NCBI GenBank assembly: GCA_040954595.2
Contig: CM082577.2
Coordinates: 992,001 to 1,056,000, forward strand
Length of the DNA: 64,000 nt
DNA from: Balanoglossus misakiensis
Taxonomy: Eukaryota > Hemichordata
Reading direction: 5' to 3'
How positions within the stretch are numbered: the first letter of the stretch is position 1; each line of letters starts with the position of its first letter. Under the pieces are notes generated by a model. It was not told the origin of the DNA, did not search any database, and saw only the letters and a list, made by a program, of their open reading frames with translations. Made by a program: the position numbers and the translations under genes. Below, piece by piece: positions 1 through 40,400 of the stretch.

Positions 1-134
1 TGTCGGAACAGACCTGCTGCAGGTCTGACAGGACAGGTCTGGTGCAGGTCTGTTCTAACAGGTACGTCTGGTGCAGGTCTGACGGGACAGACCTGTGGCA
101 GGTCTGATCCAACAGACTGCTGCAGGTCTGGGGC
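1..134. repeat. Minisatellite of about 25-bp units
   Basis: Five degenerate units of 23 to 29 bp each end in a GCAGG or GGCAGG block followed by TCTG, with the core word ACAGGTCTGGTGCAGG. The array starts at or before the window edge and decays into the sequence around 135-200, where further AGACCTGGTGCAGACC-like words occur. It lies beyond the most distal PITPNC1 terminal exon, so it is 3' flank or 3' UTR of that gene. The function is unknown. Confidence 0.75.
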
Positions 135-429
135 CATATTGCACATGACCTGTTGGTCAGACATGCACCGGACATGCACCAGACCTGGTGCAGACCAGGT
201 GAACTTTGGTTGTGTATGGAAAACATTCATAACTTCTCCTGTGGTCTACAGAACCCTTCCACTGTACACAGTACCACAATTTTGCACAAACTGGGACAGA
301 AAAACAATTGAAGTTTCAAGATTATTGGATTTCATTCAATCTCCCACCCACCCACCCCCTCCAATATTCACACAGATTTAAAAAAAGCTTATGAATTTCA
401 TCTACATGTTTTGGTTTCGTCTTATCTTT
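135..429. other. 3' flank or 3' UTR of PITPNC1, no other gene seen
   Basis: This sequence lies downstream, on the minus strand, of the stop codon of PITPNC1 terminal exon B. I see no coding exon on either strand and no convincing AATAAA signal on the minus strand, so the polyadenylation site may lie outside the window. Confidence 0.4.
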
Positions 430-28785
<28,356 letters not shown>

Positions 28786-29448
28786 GTTGAGGTAACGCTC
28801 TCCGATTTGCCGAATGAGGTATGATTTCAAATAACGACTTGCTTCGGCTCAGTACTTGATATGAGACTCTCCAGAACTTCCGCAAAGTTTCACCACTATC
28901 TCCAAGCCGGTGTTCAGGTTCAGCTGAATGAGAGCAATGTTATTTACTCTCGTCAAATAACGTGCATGGTTTCAGGATCAAAGTGGTCTCGTTACAGTAG
29001 TTTCTCATCATTCTGACGTTGGTGGCACCATATAGGAAAATACTTAGAGGTTTAATATCAAGAAAATATGTGACAAAGACGGCCAATAACAAGGGATGAA
29101 CTCTTTGATACATTCCCTTGAGTGTACTAACCAAAAATTAAGACATTGGGACACTTTTTAGCTCAAACTGTAAACTAGTTTTGCATAATTTGCTGAATAC
29201 AGAGCAGATGAGTGCATCGACTGTCTTCAAACCAGTGAGAAAACTGTGCTGTACTTTATATGACATTAAAAGTGAATTTTAAAGATTCTCATTGATCATG
29301 CAATTCTTGAGACTTTATGTGTATAATATAGTCTTAAATATTGCTGTTGAAAATATGACATTGAAGTGTTGAAAGATGTTTCTCTTTGCTGTTTCCAGGG
29401 GAAACAAAGGTGAGCGAGCACTCAGTTCGAGCGCATGATGGCGCTGTG
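28786..29448. promoter_or_regulatory. Divergent PITPNC1/ATG12 promoter region
   Basis: The initiator codons of PITPNC1 (minus) and ATG12 (plus) are only about 0.7 kb apart and point away from each other. The region must contain both 5' leaders and both transcription starts. An acceptor-like TTTCCAG at 29392-29398 suggests that the ATG12 leader may be spliced from a noncoding exon further left. No TATA box stands out. Confidence 0.55.
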
Positions 29449-29449
29449 A
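29435..29449 (+). promoter_or_regulatory. Upstream mini-ORF in the ATG12 leader
   Basis: ATGATGGCGCTGTGA encodes Met-Met-Ala-Leu and stops in a TGATG overlap with the first ATG in frame with ATG12 (29449-29451). This layout could lower ATG12 translation or allow reinitiation. Confidence 0.45.
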
Positions 29450-29481
29450 TGATCCAGGCGTTGACCCCTACAACTGAAGCT

Positions 29482-30647
<1,166 letters not shown>

Positions 30648-31803
30648 CCAAGCCATCTCATTCATCCAGTTACAGTTACTATTTATATAAATATGACATT
30701 GTAGTTGTGTGACAATTTTCTGGAACAGTTTATGTAAAGATGTTTATTCAATGTCAACAAAACAATAGCTTGTTGCCAGATACCTGTACTTGCTGCGTTA
30801 TATTTCAGTGCAATGACATTTGATGTGAAGTCTGTATGGATGGCGCCCTTACTGGTCATGCCAGGAACATGTATATTTGTATCACAGATCAATGCCAGTA
30901 TTGTTCAAGTGTAATTGTACAGTGATTTAATTTGTAATTAAACGGACTTATATCTTATCTCAAGCAAATGATGTTCCTTTGTCTTTCATCATTCTAACCA
31001 GTGTACAATTTAAAACTTGTACAACTCTGCAGATCAAAATTAGGCTGCATCTATGGATCTGATATACACACTACAAAGATAAACCATGAGAGATAGCATG
31101 CATACTGAACTTTAAAACCATAGTGAACTTTAAAACCATTCTTTATTTTGAAACACTCAAATATCCAGGTAGCAGTACAAAAAAGTTCATATTAATGTCT
31201 AAGTGAGTGTCTTTCTAGACCTACTTTGCTAATATTATAATCAGTGATGATGTGACTCCAAATAAACATAATACTTTTGAAACTTAAAAAAAATGAGAAA
31301 CTGTAGAGATTCAAAACATCAGAACAGTAAGAGTTACTACACGTTTTCAATGTTTATAAGAAGCAGGATATGGTTGAAATAAACATGAACATTGTATATA
31401 CACAAAAATGAAAGAGTCTGTCTGCTTCAACCTGCAATGTATATGTCTGTTACCTTTATTGTTAAAAATACATATGAACTCCTTTCAAAATAAGAAATAT
31501 TTAATTCCTTGTGGTTAGTGTGTACCACTTCTTTTTTTCTCTCTCACACCAATCCTTACATCATCATTTAATATATACAAAAAATCATGTATTGATAATT
31601 ACTTTTGAATTGCATTTTTACAACGTTATATTAAGTATGATTTAACATGCAAAAACTGTTACTTTTCTCCAGTTCCAGTACAAGTGTTGAATGGCTGGCA
31701 TCCCTACAGCATCTCAGGGTAGAGGATACTACAAACAGACAGGTAGCATTGAAATCTTTTCATCTGGAGGGGGCTAGTGTTCTCAGTTGGGCTTTGTTTC
31801 TGT
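30648..31803. other. Intergenic region between ATG12 and CFAP52 3' ends
   Basis: Tail-to-tail interval holding both 3' UTRs. The ATG12 poly(A) signal is listed separately. TTTATT at about 31455 could be an AATAAA on the minus strand for CFAP52. No exon was recognised. Confidence 0.5.
30937..30942 (+). terminator. Putative ATG12 poly(A) signal
   Basis: ATTAAA, the commonest variant polyadenylation hexamer, lies about 290 bp after the ATG12 stop codon. Confidence 0.45.
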
Positions 31804-34800
31804 CTATGACGGGTATGGGTATTTCCAGATAAGCATAGCTCCATCTTGGCTGACACTGACAATGATTTGATGGTTGGGACAGATCTTCAGACGGTTAATG
31901 TTGCCACTGTGGCCCAAACCAACATGGGTCACTTCACCTTCATTGTACTTCCATACCTGTTGGGAAAATAATTATTTTGATATCAGAGGGATGGGTTGGT
32001 GGCTCTTATTTTAACCCTTTCACCCCTATTTCCATGTATAAAGGTCCAACTTCTTCAATTTACTTGAAGCTTCTGACAGCTTCAAGTAAATTGACACTTT
32101 TCACATTGTAATTTTCCCATAAAAAATGCCTTTATCGAACACCATCATACCTTAAGTATCTTGTCATCACCACCAGTGGCAAAACTCAGACCATCTGATG
32201 CAATGTCCAGGCCATTGACAGAGCCTGATTGAGAGCCTTCCAACTCACGGATTTGAGATCCATCATAGGTTTCAAAGTAGCCAATCTGCATAAAGAATGG
32301 ATAAATGCAAACATTTAATAAAAAGGATAATTCTTGTTAATACACTTTGTACATTTCTGTTTAAAAACAGTTAAAGATGACTGATCACAGTAATGACACA
32401 CATTCTCTCACACAAGTCTTACCTTTCTATCCGAGCCACTTGTTATGATTTGACTTTCATCTGGGTGGTAGCTGACACATTTGAACAGTGTATTTGCAAA
32501 GATGACTTGGTTTCGGACAAATCGCCTGTAACGGACAAATTTATGAAACAACTGTTTGGTATAATACCATGCCCATATTCACTGAAATACTATGAGACAT
32601 AATATTGACAACTGAATAATGTTCAAGATGGAAGTTTCAAAATGCTCATTAAATACTAAAAATCTATTCTCACTTACACCAAATCCCAGATGATGCAGGT
32701 ACCATCCAAGCTTGCACTGACACATTCTGTGTCCGTCTTGCGAAGTTTGATACAGGTGACAGCTCCCTTATGTTCCTTCATGGCTTCTATTAGAGTTGTA
32801 GTGTTGGGTGAAATCTCCCATACACGTACTTGGCCTTCGCCTCCTCCACTGACGATACGTCTACAATTGGATGTTGTTGCTAAGGCCGTCACACCTTTGT
32901 TGTGGGCATCATTGATGGTGAACCTCAGGTTTCCAGACTCTGGCTTGAATGCTCTTATCTTCCCATCATCCCAGGCTGTTGGCGGAAAAATTCAAAGAAC
33001 AATATAAGCGTTGCAACACAGGGACTCAGAAGTTTAGGTTCAATGACAGAACACTTCTTTTTTTTCGGTTCTCACAGAAAATGTTACCCCAATTTTATAT
33101 CTTTACTCTCATGGACAAAAATGTCCAGCAAATATTATTACATACCACTGACAACAGTACTTCCATCCATCATCAAATCAACAGCGTGACATTTCATGTT
33201 GGGGACAGTAATACGTCTCAGTTCCTTCCCTGTTTTGGTCTGCCATACCCGGATGTCACTCTGAGCGCAAGTGACGAACAAATCACTGCTCCCACTGTGA
33301 GAAAATAATGACACGAAGAGAATTGTGAGAAGAAAATGTGAAGAAATGATCCCTTCATGGGGAATTCTCTGGAAAGGGTGATGTGGTCATGAAATGATGA
33401 AATGATTCATAACAAATAGTCTGCCAGTATAGAATTGTGTGTACTTACAATGGAAAGACTACATCAGTAACCGGGTAATCATGACAGGTCTTCACAAGCT
33501 CACTGGTAAACTGAGCGTGGTCAAACCGGTGAACTTCAGCTGTTTCCGTGCCGACGAAGAACTGGTGACCTTCACCTCTTAGGCCAATGGACAACACACC
33601 ACCAGTGACCTTGCTGGATCTATACCGGTATCACAGAGAACAGAAATGGTGAGAATTGAAAGACAACTTAATCTATGGCAGCTAACAGGCACCAGTAATT
33701 GTGTGACATAATCTGTTTCAGTTGTCTGGGTACTTACTTGGCTTTCTTAAACTTCTCCTTAGTGACACTTGCCACAGCTCCATTTCCAGCACCAACAAGG
33801 ATATATCCTGTTTTCAACAATGCCAGTGATGTAACTCCAAGACTAAATTTGTCCTTTGCTGGTCCATAGTTTGCTAGGATGCATCTTTCTGTGTTCACTT
33901 GGAGAACATCGCCACTAGTTGTACCACAGTAGAAAAACTTGTCATCTTTGTCCATCTGTTGAAGAAGACATACCGAGCCATTACTTAATTAATATAAGCA
34001 AACTGATGTCTGTGGATTTCATCTTACTACAGAATTACATCCAATGATTTTTGCTGAGCTCTATCTTAAAAAATCTAATTGCCTGACATGTACTCACCAC
34101 AATGCATGTGACAATACGTTTGAGCTGACCCATCTGTACATCAGTGGAACGAATCTTTCTGTTTGGCAAGTCAAGTTCCCATACTCTCAGTGTGCGACTG
34201 TAAAATGAAAATGATGAAAGAGGTAAGTGTTTGCATCATACTACTGCAGAAAAAATTACCCTTGCTTTGAACTTCTGCAAACTTGAAACTGAAGAACCAA
34301 TTAAGAGAAATTCCTCTAAATAAGTGAGAGGAAGACAATGTTGAATGTATTGGATGATATAAAGCATCCTGCTAACAACACCCCACAGCAAACTGTTTAT
34401 TGGATTATGTGCCCTGAGTGTGTTATAGGCCCACTCTCACTACTGAAATCAAGTCACATTCCACCTTTTCACCCATTCACTTTTTTGTATTTCCTACAAA
34501 AGCATAACAAATTTGAGTGGTGTAAAGGAGTTTAAAATTTGACCACTTACTCTCCTCCAGTTACAAAGATATTATCATCATTATTTGCACAGGTAACAGA
34601 GTAGCTGACACCAGCACTTGGTACAGCTGCTGGACTTCCACAGATAGCTTCTCTCTTGGCCACATTCCACACAACAACACTGCCGTCATCCCGACCACCC
34701 AGTGATACAAGGTATTTGTCATTAGCCGAAAATGATAGCGATTCCACTTTGACCTTGTGAAGGACCAGCTTGGCATAAAGGCAGCGGTTTTCATAATCCC

Positions 34801-35922
34801 AAATGATGATATTTGCCTGAAAATGCAAAGATGGGTATGGTAGGTTGTGAGTTTAAATACAGTATGAACATTAGTTTGAAGTGCTTTAAGAATAAAAGAG
34901 AATCCCTTAAAAGAACATACACTGACTGTGATAATTCTCACTTGTGGAGTGACCCTGCCATTTCAGAGAATTTCAGAGATTTGTGCAAAGTAACATCTGA
35001 ATTGTTCACACATGCACTGAGTCTGTGTGCCTTTGGTTGGCCCATATAGTAAACCTTTCTGCTTTCAACTTTGACCCCCCCCCCCCCCTTTTTATGAATT
35101 CTATACACAACATGTACAGGAGTATATAATACATATATTTTACCTTGAAACCCATATGTGTGACTTGACCTGATGCCAGAAAGCGACCAGTATTTGAAAC
35201 TGCTATACATGAAACATCATCTGTGTGTCCGGAGAGAAATGACTGTTTGTGGCTGACAATGTCTTCAATTATGACTGTGTTGCCAAGGGGATAGATCAAA
35301 TGCTGCTGATCTGGATGGACTTTCAACCCATTGGGTACCTTGCCTATTGTGGAATTAAAAAGAAATGAATGATTATTAAGATCCAAATAAATTATTTTTC
35401 TTCTGTGTTTATTGCCGTCTGAAGTGTCATCCAATACATTTCTGGATATCTTCTGTACATATAAAGAAATTCTGACGGCCCCAGTACCACATACAATATT
35501 GGTCTTTCAAACGTTTTCAGTTTTCGTGCAGCATTAAGATTCAATCTGACTCACGAACCAACTCACTATTTTTTTTTCTAAACTGAACTTTTGTAGAATC
35601 AATCGTGCAACACCTTCAAGTTGTCAGAGAAAAACAATCCGTTGTCAGTGACAATATACATAAAAGATTGCACTCATCAAATTCAGCCATTGAAGAAGAT
35701 GTAGAAAAGGTGTAAGTTGCTAACTTCAGCCACAACATTCTGCTCTAGTCTTAGTTACTCTGCTGTATTTGAATTGAAACACGATGAGATTGGTTCGCCT
35801 TCACAACACTCAACAGAACATCACCAATGATGCAAAAGCGGTTGCTATGTTTACTTACCATTATAGCCTATTGTGCCGACTAATTCGAGCCTTTCGATAT
35901 CTTTGGTACCTTCGTCTGCCAT
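31804..35922 (-). CDS. CFAP52: Cilia- and flagella-associated protein 52 (WDR16)
   Basis: WD40 protein of motile cilia, known as a microtubule inner protein of the doublet B-tubule. Exons in gene order: 35859-35922, 35144-35343, 34551-34816, 34098-34197, 33738-33955, 33449-33619, 33146-33294, 32678-32975, 32423-32525, 32151-32285, 31804-31956. They sum to 1857 nt, giving 618 aa (human 620). The protein starts MADEGTKDIERLELVGTIGY. Matching family words run in order: GLKVHPDQQHLIYPLG, VSLGGRDDGSVVVWNVAKR, GPAKDKFSLGV, LRGEGHQFFVGTE, SGGGEGQVRVWEI, ASLDGTCIIWDLV and the C-terminal LIWKYPYPS. Repeated GH...WD-type blades span the whole length, as expected for two beta-propellers. For the exon ending at 32678 the GTAAGT donor was chosen because the overlapping GTGTAA gives the wrong phase. 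An X-box-like site lies about 115 bp upstream. Confidence 0.97.
32055..32094. repeat. 40-bp perfect hairpin in a CFAP52 intron
   Basis: Arms TCAATTTACTTGAAGCT and its exact reverse complement (17 bp) flank a 6-nt loop, TCTGAC. It lies in the last CFAP52 intron. It is too short for a typical microRNA precursor. Confidence 0.85.
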
Positions 35923-37450
35923 TTTTGATATTTTAAATGCAACTATTTCCCATACACGAAAATAAACACAGAAAAATGAACCAGCGTGGGAACGACCTAC
36001 ACAGCCCACAACAGCACTGGAGCTCTATGGCTAACAGTTGCTAAGGGAAACACCTCAAAACACGCAGGCGCATTGCACCGCCGCAAGGAACGATGGGAAT
36101 AATAATAATAATCACCACCGAGGGCGCTGTGCCAATAACTTTTGGACATCTTACAGGCATTTTATGTGGCCATGTATTGCAGTTCAGTTTAAATAGATTT
36201 CAATCATATTAATTGATGAACACAGAAATAAAGTCAATAAGACAAACAGTTCATTTATATCCCAAAATGGAGATATTTTTATTATCTTCCTCCAAAATCC
36301 TCATGCATCCTGTCTTCACCATAAATCAACCACCTAAACATTAAATAAAATATTTGAATATTTGCCATTCAAACCATTTGAAAAATACATGAGGAAAACA
36401 CACCACATTAGTAAAAAGAAAAGTATTTCTAATATTTTTGTCTACAGAATGGTATACATCAATGATAAAGAAATATTATACATTGACTACCCCAAAGTGA
36501 CTCCGGGAAGGAAGATTGCACAATTTGCATATATTAAGATAATTGCTCTTCATTAAAAAAAACTAGTAGGAACCCTGTTGCCCCTGAAAACTGTTTACAG
36601 CAAAATCTGCCTTAGATGATTTCTTGGTTACTTTTGAATGACTGACTATACCAAACAATGTTGCTGGCTCTTTTCCCATGAAGGTACTGTCCAAGTAAAA
36701 ATCTACGAAAGAACCACAGCTGACAACCAAACATTTTTATGCATTAAACTTTTGCGTTTTTTTAAGTTTTAAGAGTAAGTATAGAATGTAAGGCTGACAC
36801 TGCTGTTGTATAGCAGCAGGCATTTCAAATTGCACATTAATACAAGCACCTATAGACAGCCAATCACCATTCAATTTATAGCAGAACTTCTGAGCACATC
36901 ACGGGTATGTGTTTACTTGGAGTTTGCTGGGTACAGCCATACTGCATGAAAATAAATATGTACAATAGCTAGTTGACTACCACCAGGAAAACTTCCATGC
37001 CACATAAACCCTGTTCTAAGGCATTCCTTAAAGTATTAACATGTATCCAAATTACACTAGTATGTACACCCCTAAATGACTGCTTTGCTTGGTATAGCTA
37101 CTTGACTTTCAATGAGGGAAGCTATCCTACTGCGCAATGGAATGGATGGGACCCATAGGGATTATGTAGTGACACATTGTGACCACATTTTCCCTCAGTC
37201 TCTTTGAATAATTCTGTATTGCTCGGAGTCATTTCAAACCCAAAAGTACAAATGTGATGATATGAAAGTAATGCAAGGCGCTTTGGAATGAACGTTCGGT
37301 ATGAATGAAAATAAAAACCAAACCACTGATGAAAGTGTAGAAGAAGAAAAAAAAATGTAACAATTTTGTTCAGCTATCTCTGTGGAGTTCCAAAACACCA
37401 TATGCTATCTCTATGATCAGACGGACTGTGTTTTGATCAGCTCATGCTTC
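35923..37450. other. Intergenic region, CFAP52 5' side and PDXDC1 3' side
   Basis: Holds the CFAP52 promoter and the 3' UTR of PDXDC1. An X-box-like site and one GAGGGCGC word (36120-36127) are visible near 36040-36130. The open frame at 36362-36556 is unsupported. The 37382-37675 plus frame is antisense to the last PDXDC1 exon. Confidence 0.5.
36037..36051. promoter_or_regulatory. X-box-like RFX site upstream of CFAP52
   Basis: GTTGCTAAGGGAAAC lies about 115 bp upstream of the CFAP52 start codon. One half (GTTGCT, read AGCAAC on the minus strand) matches the RFX half-site exactly; the other (GTTTCC) has one mismatch. RFX factors control ciliary genes through such X-boxes, and CFAP52 is a ciliary gene. 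Confidence 0.45.
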
Positions 37451-40400
37451 CTATGCAGATACATGGTTAAGTACAGGAGCTCCGTTTTCCACTGCTTCCG
37501 TCGCTTTTTCCACTTCCGTCTGCGGAACAACCCCGGCATCTCTATCACTGTCAAAATACAAGGTCGGAGGTCAAATGTCAATCACCCAACTGTACCGATC
37601 GAGGACTCGTCAAGAGACTGGATGGTTAGTTTTTATGTTACCATGCCAACAGAAGAGGTTGTGAGTAAGAGATGACACCAGAAGTATTGTAGGTGATAGA
37701 TAGACAGCAGACATGCACATCTAGAGTTATGCATAAGGCCAGCCATAATATTGTGCCAATGGTTTCTCCCAGCCTGGCCTGGAGTTAGAATAGTAGAAAG
37801 AGAGAAAGAGAGAGACACAGTTAATGAAAACACCAAGTTGCTTACCATGTAAGAGACCTTAGCCAGAGTTTGCAAATATGAATGGATAACTTTTGTCATT
37901 GCTGTTTGTCCATCAGTGAACAGCAATATTTAATGCAAAGATAGAGCCCAAAATAAACAAATCCTTCTGTAACAATAACACTTTTGCATTCAAATTTGTT
38001 TATTAGTCTGATACACGTATTACTAGAGAAAGAGACATTTAAAAACAAAAGAAGATGGGTAAGGCACCAGTGAGGGAGCCCTTACCAGAGAAACATCACT
38101 GGGTAGTTTTACCTCTCTTCTACAATATTGGCTTCTGATTCCTCAGTCTCAATGCTAGATGTCGCAGTCACAACAGTGCCTTCTGTTTCATTTACAGTGT
38201 CAGCATTTTCATCTGGGGTTTCATTTTGCTCAACTGATTTCTCCGGTGTCGAGGCACTTGGTAGCTCTTCGTTTTTATTTGGTGTTAATTTCTGTGGTGA
38301 TGGAGTTGGGCTGCTGTTTTGTTGGATTTGCATGTGGTATTTATATGTGGATTCTGTACTCTCTAATTCCCCTGTACGGAGAAGAAAATATGAGGGTCAA
38401 AAAATGCAGTAGTTGGTTGGATTTATCTAACAACCCATTACTATGATTGAACCTATACCCACATTAACCCATCCTACAATGTTGTAAACCCTCATCAACC
38501 CACATGAAACCAAACACAAACCCACTTCAATCTCACAACTCAGCCTATACCCAGATCAACCCAGGTGAGTGTCTACTCCCATCAGCCAATCCACACATTC
38601 ATATCCACATAAGGCCACCCGAATCAACTTTACCTGAACTTAGGTTGAGTGACCTCCCTTTGACAGTGGCCTCTTTTGGCAGTGGTGACCACCAGTTCAC
38701 AAAAGGTCCTACCCATGGTATTTGACGTAACACACCCTGTTCAAAACAAAGATGAAATCAATAGATCAGACCAAAGCCTTGGCAAGTGTCTCTGTCTTAC
38801 AGGAATGATTCACTGCAAACAAAATTGTGGATCCTTATTTATTAACATAGACACTGAGAAGCCAAAAAGTTGGCAACAATACTTGCCTCCTCCATGATCC
38901 TGTCTTCATTTTCTTTCCTCAGTTCCTTATTTGCAGCATCAATACCTTTCTTAATCACTTCTGCCATAGTTTCCAAGAACTGCAAGAATGACAACACAGA
39001 ATTTCTATTTCCGAATCTGTCACTGAAAGCTTTGACTTGCATCACTTGGCTCGCTATAGCAATTAACCAAGTCTCACTAGATCTTGCAATGTGTGGGAAA
39101 ATAATTATTGGTTCATACTACTGTTTGCTTCCATACATTTCAATGCCTAATGCAATCACAAACCTTGGATGAATCTTCAACTTCTTTTCCCACAGTTTGG
39201 ATGATATCCACCAAGTCATCCATTTCTATCACACTGGTCAACACACCCACGCCGACACCCACTGTGTCATTGCTCGTTTTCTCTGCAGTGAAGAGGTAAC
39301 CGTCTTCTGTCGTCTGCAGCCGGGAAACCAAATCCGTGTTCAAGGAATCGATTTCTGATTTGCCGTTGTCTGGAAGGTCATCCAGCTGTGTCTGCCACAG
39401 TTGAGGGATCAACCTGGAATGAAAGAGTGTACAGGGAATGATTGGAAGTGGAAACATAACAATTGCACACAAGAATGACAGTCAAATCTGTGTTAGTGGC
39501 CACAGTCCCTGTGCAATTTACATATGAAATAATTGACCCATCTATAAAGACCACCTCTCTATAAAGGCCAGTTAAGGAAGGCATCACTCATACGAGTACA
39601 GCCATTTTAACCCTTTGAAGTTCAGGATTATCCACTCTTCTCTTCCACAAGTTGAATGAACAGAGTCCAAGAAATCAATTGGCTTATTCCATTATTTTCT
39701 ACACAGAGGGGTGTATCCTTACTGTACTGCTCCAAGTCCTGCAAAGCCTTCCACTTCCACGATAGACAGACTTTCTCTCTCTTCAATTTCTTTCTGGAAT
39801 GCCTCACGACACTTCAATGTGTTATTTAGTTGCACCTGTAAACAATGGTACAATTCCTATTAATTGACATTGTTCTTCAGAGAGCATGGCAGTCATTGTG
39901 TGAAATACAATGTATAAGGCATTTACATGTACATGTACTACCAACTAATTTGTCTTTTGTGATGCTAAACAAAAAAACTACAATTTGAAGAGTCAACATT
40001 TGTGTTTAGCCACCGAGAAATCTTGTTGTCATGCAAACCTGGATTACCATGGAGATTTCAGCGGAGTCGTAAGGTAGGAGTGGAAAGACAAGCAGAAATG
40101 CTCACCACAAGTTTTTCTAGAACTCCAATGAAATCATTGACATCATCACTTGTAGTCCCCTTATCTGTAATAAAGGAACAAAACAATGAACAAGAGATAA
40201 CATAAAAGGAAGTAGCTGCAATTTTCTGCACAAGGTGTGCCCATCAGCACTATATCCATACAAAGAAATATGACCATAAAATGATACTCACATGATACTG
40301 ACTGGAGAGGTGAGAATCGCAAACAAACACCATCATTGTCTGTTTCTATCAAATCGATCTTCACTTTTGGTGCGGCACTTCTGAGTTTATCCCATAACTG

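Noticed and set aside
29449-29481. Upstream in-frame ATG as the ATG12 start
   Set aside because: Possible, but weaker by Kozak context and by comparison with human ATG12. Kept only as an alternative.
37382-37675. 97-residue plus-strand open frame
   Set aside because: It is antisense to the last PDXDC1 exon (37451-37547), whose minus-strand reading fits splice phase.
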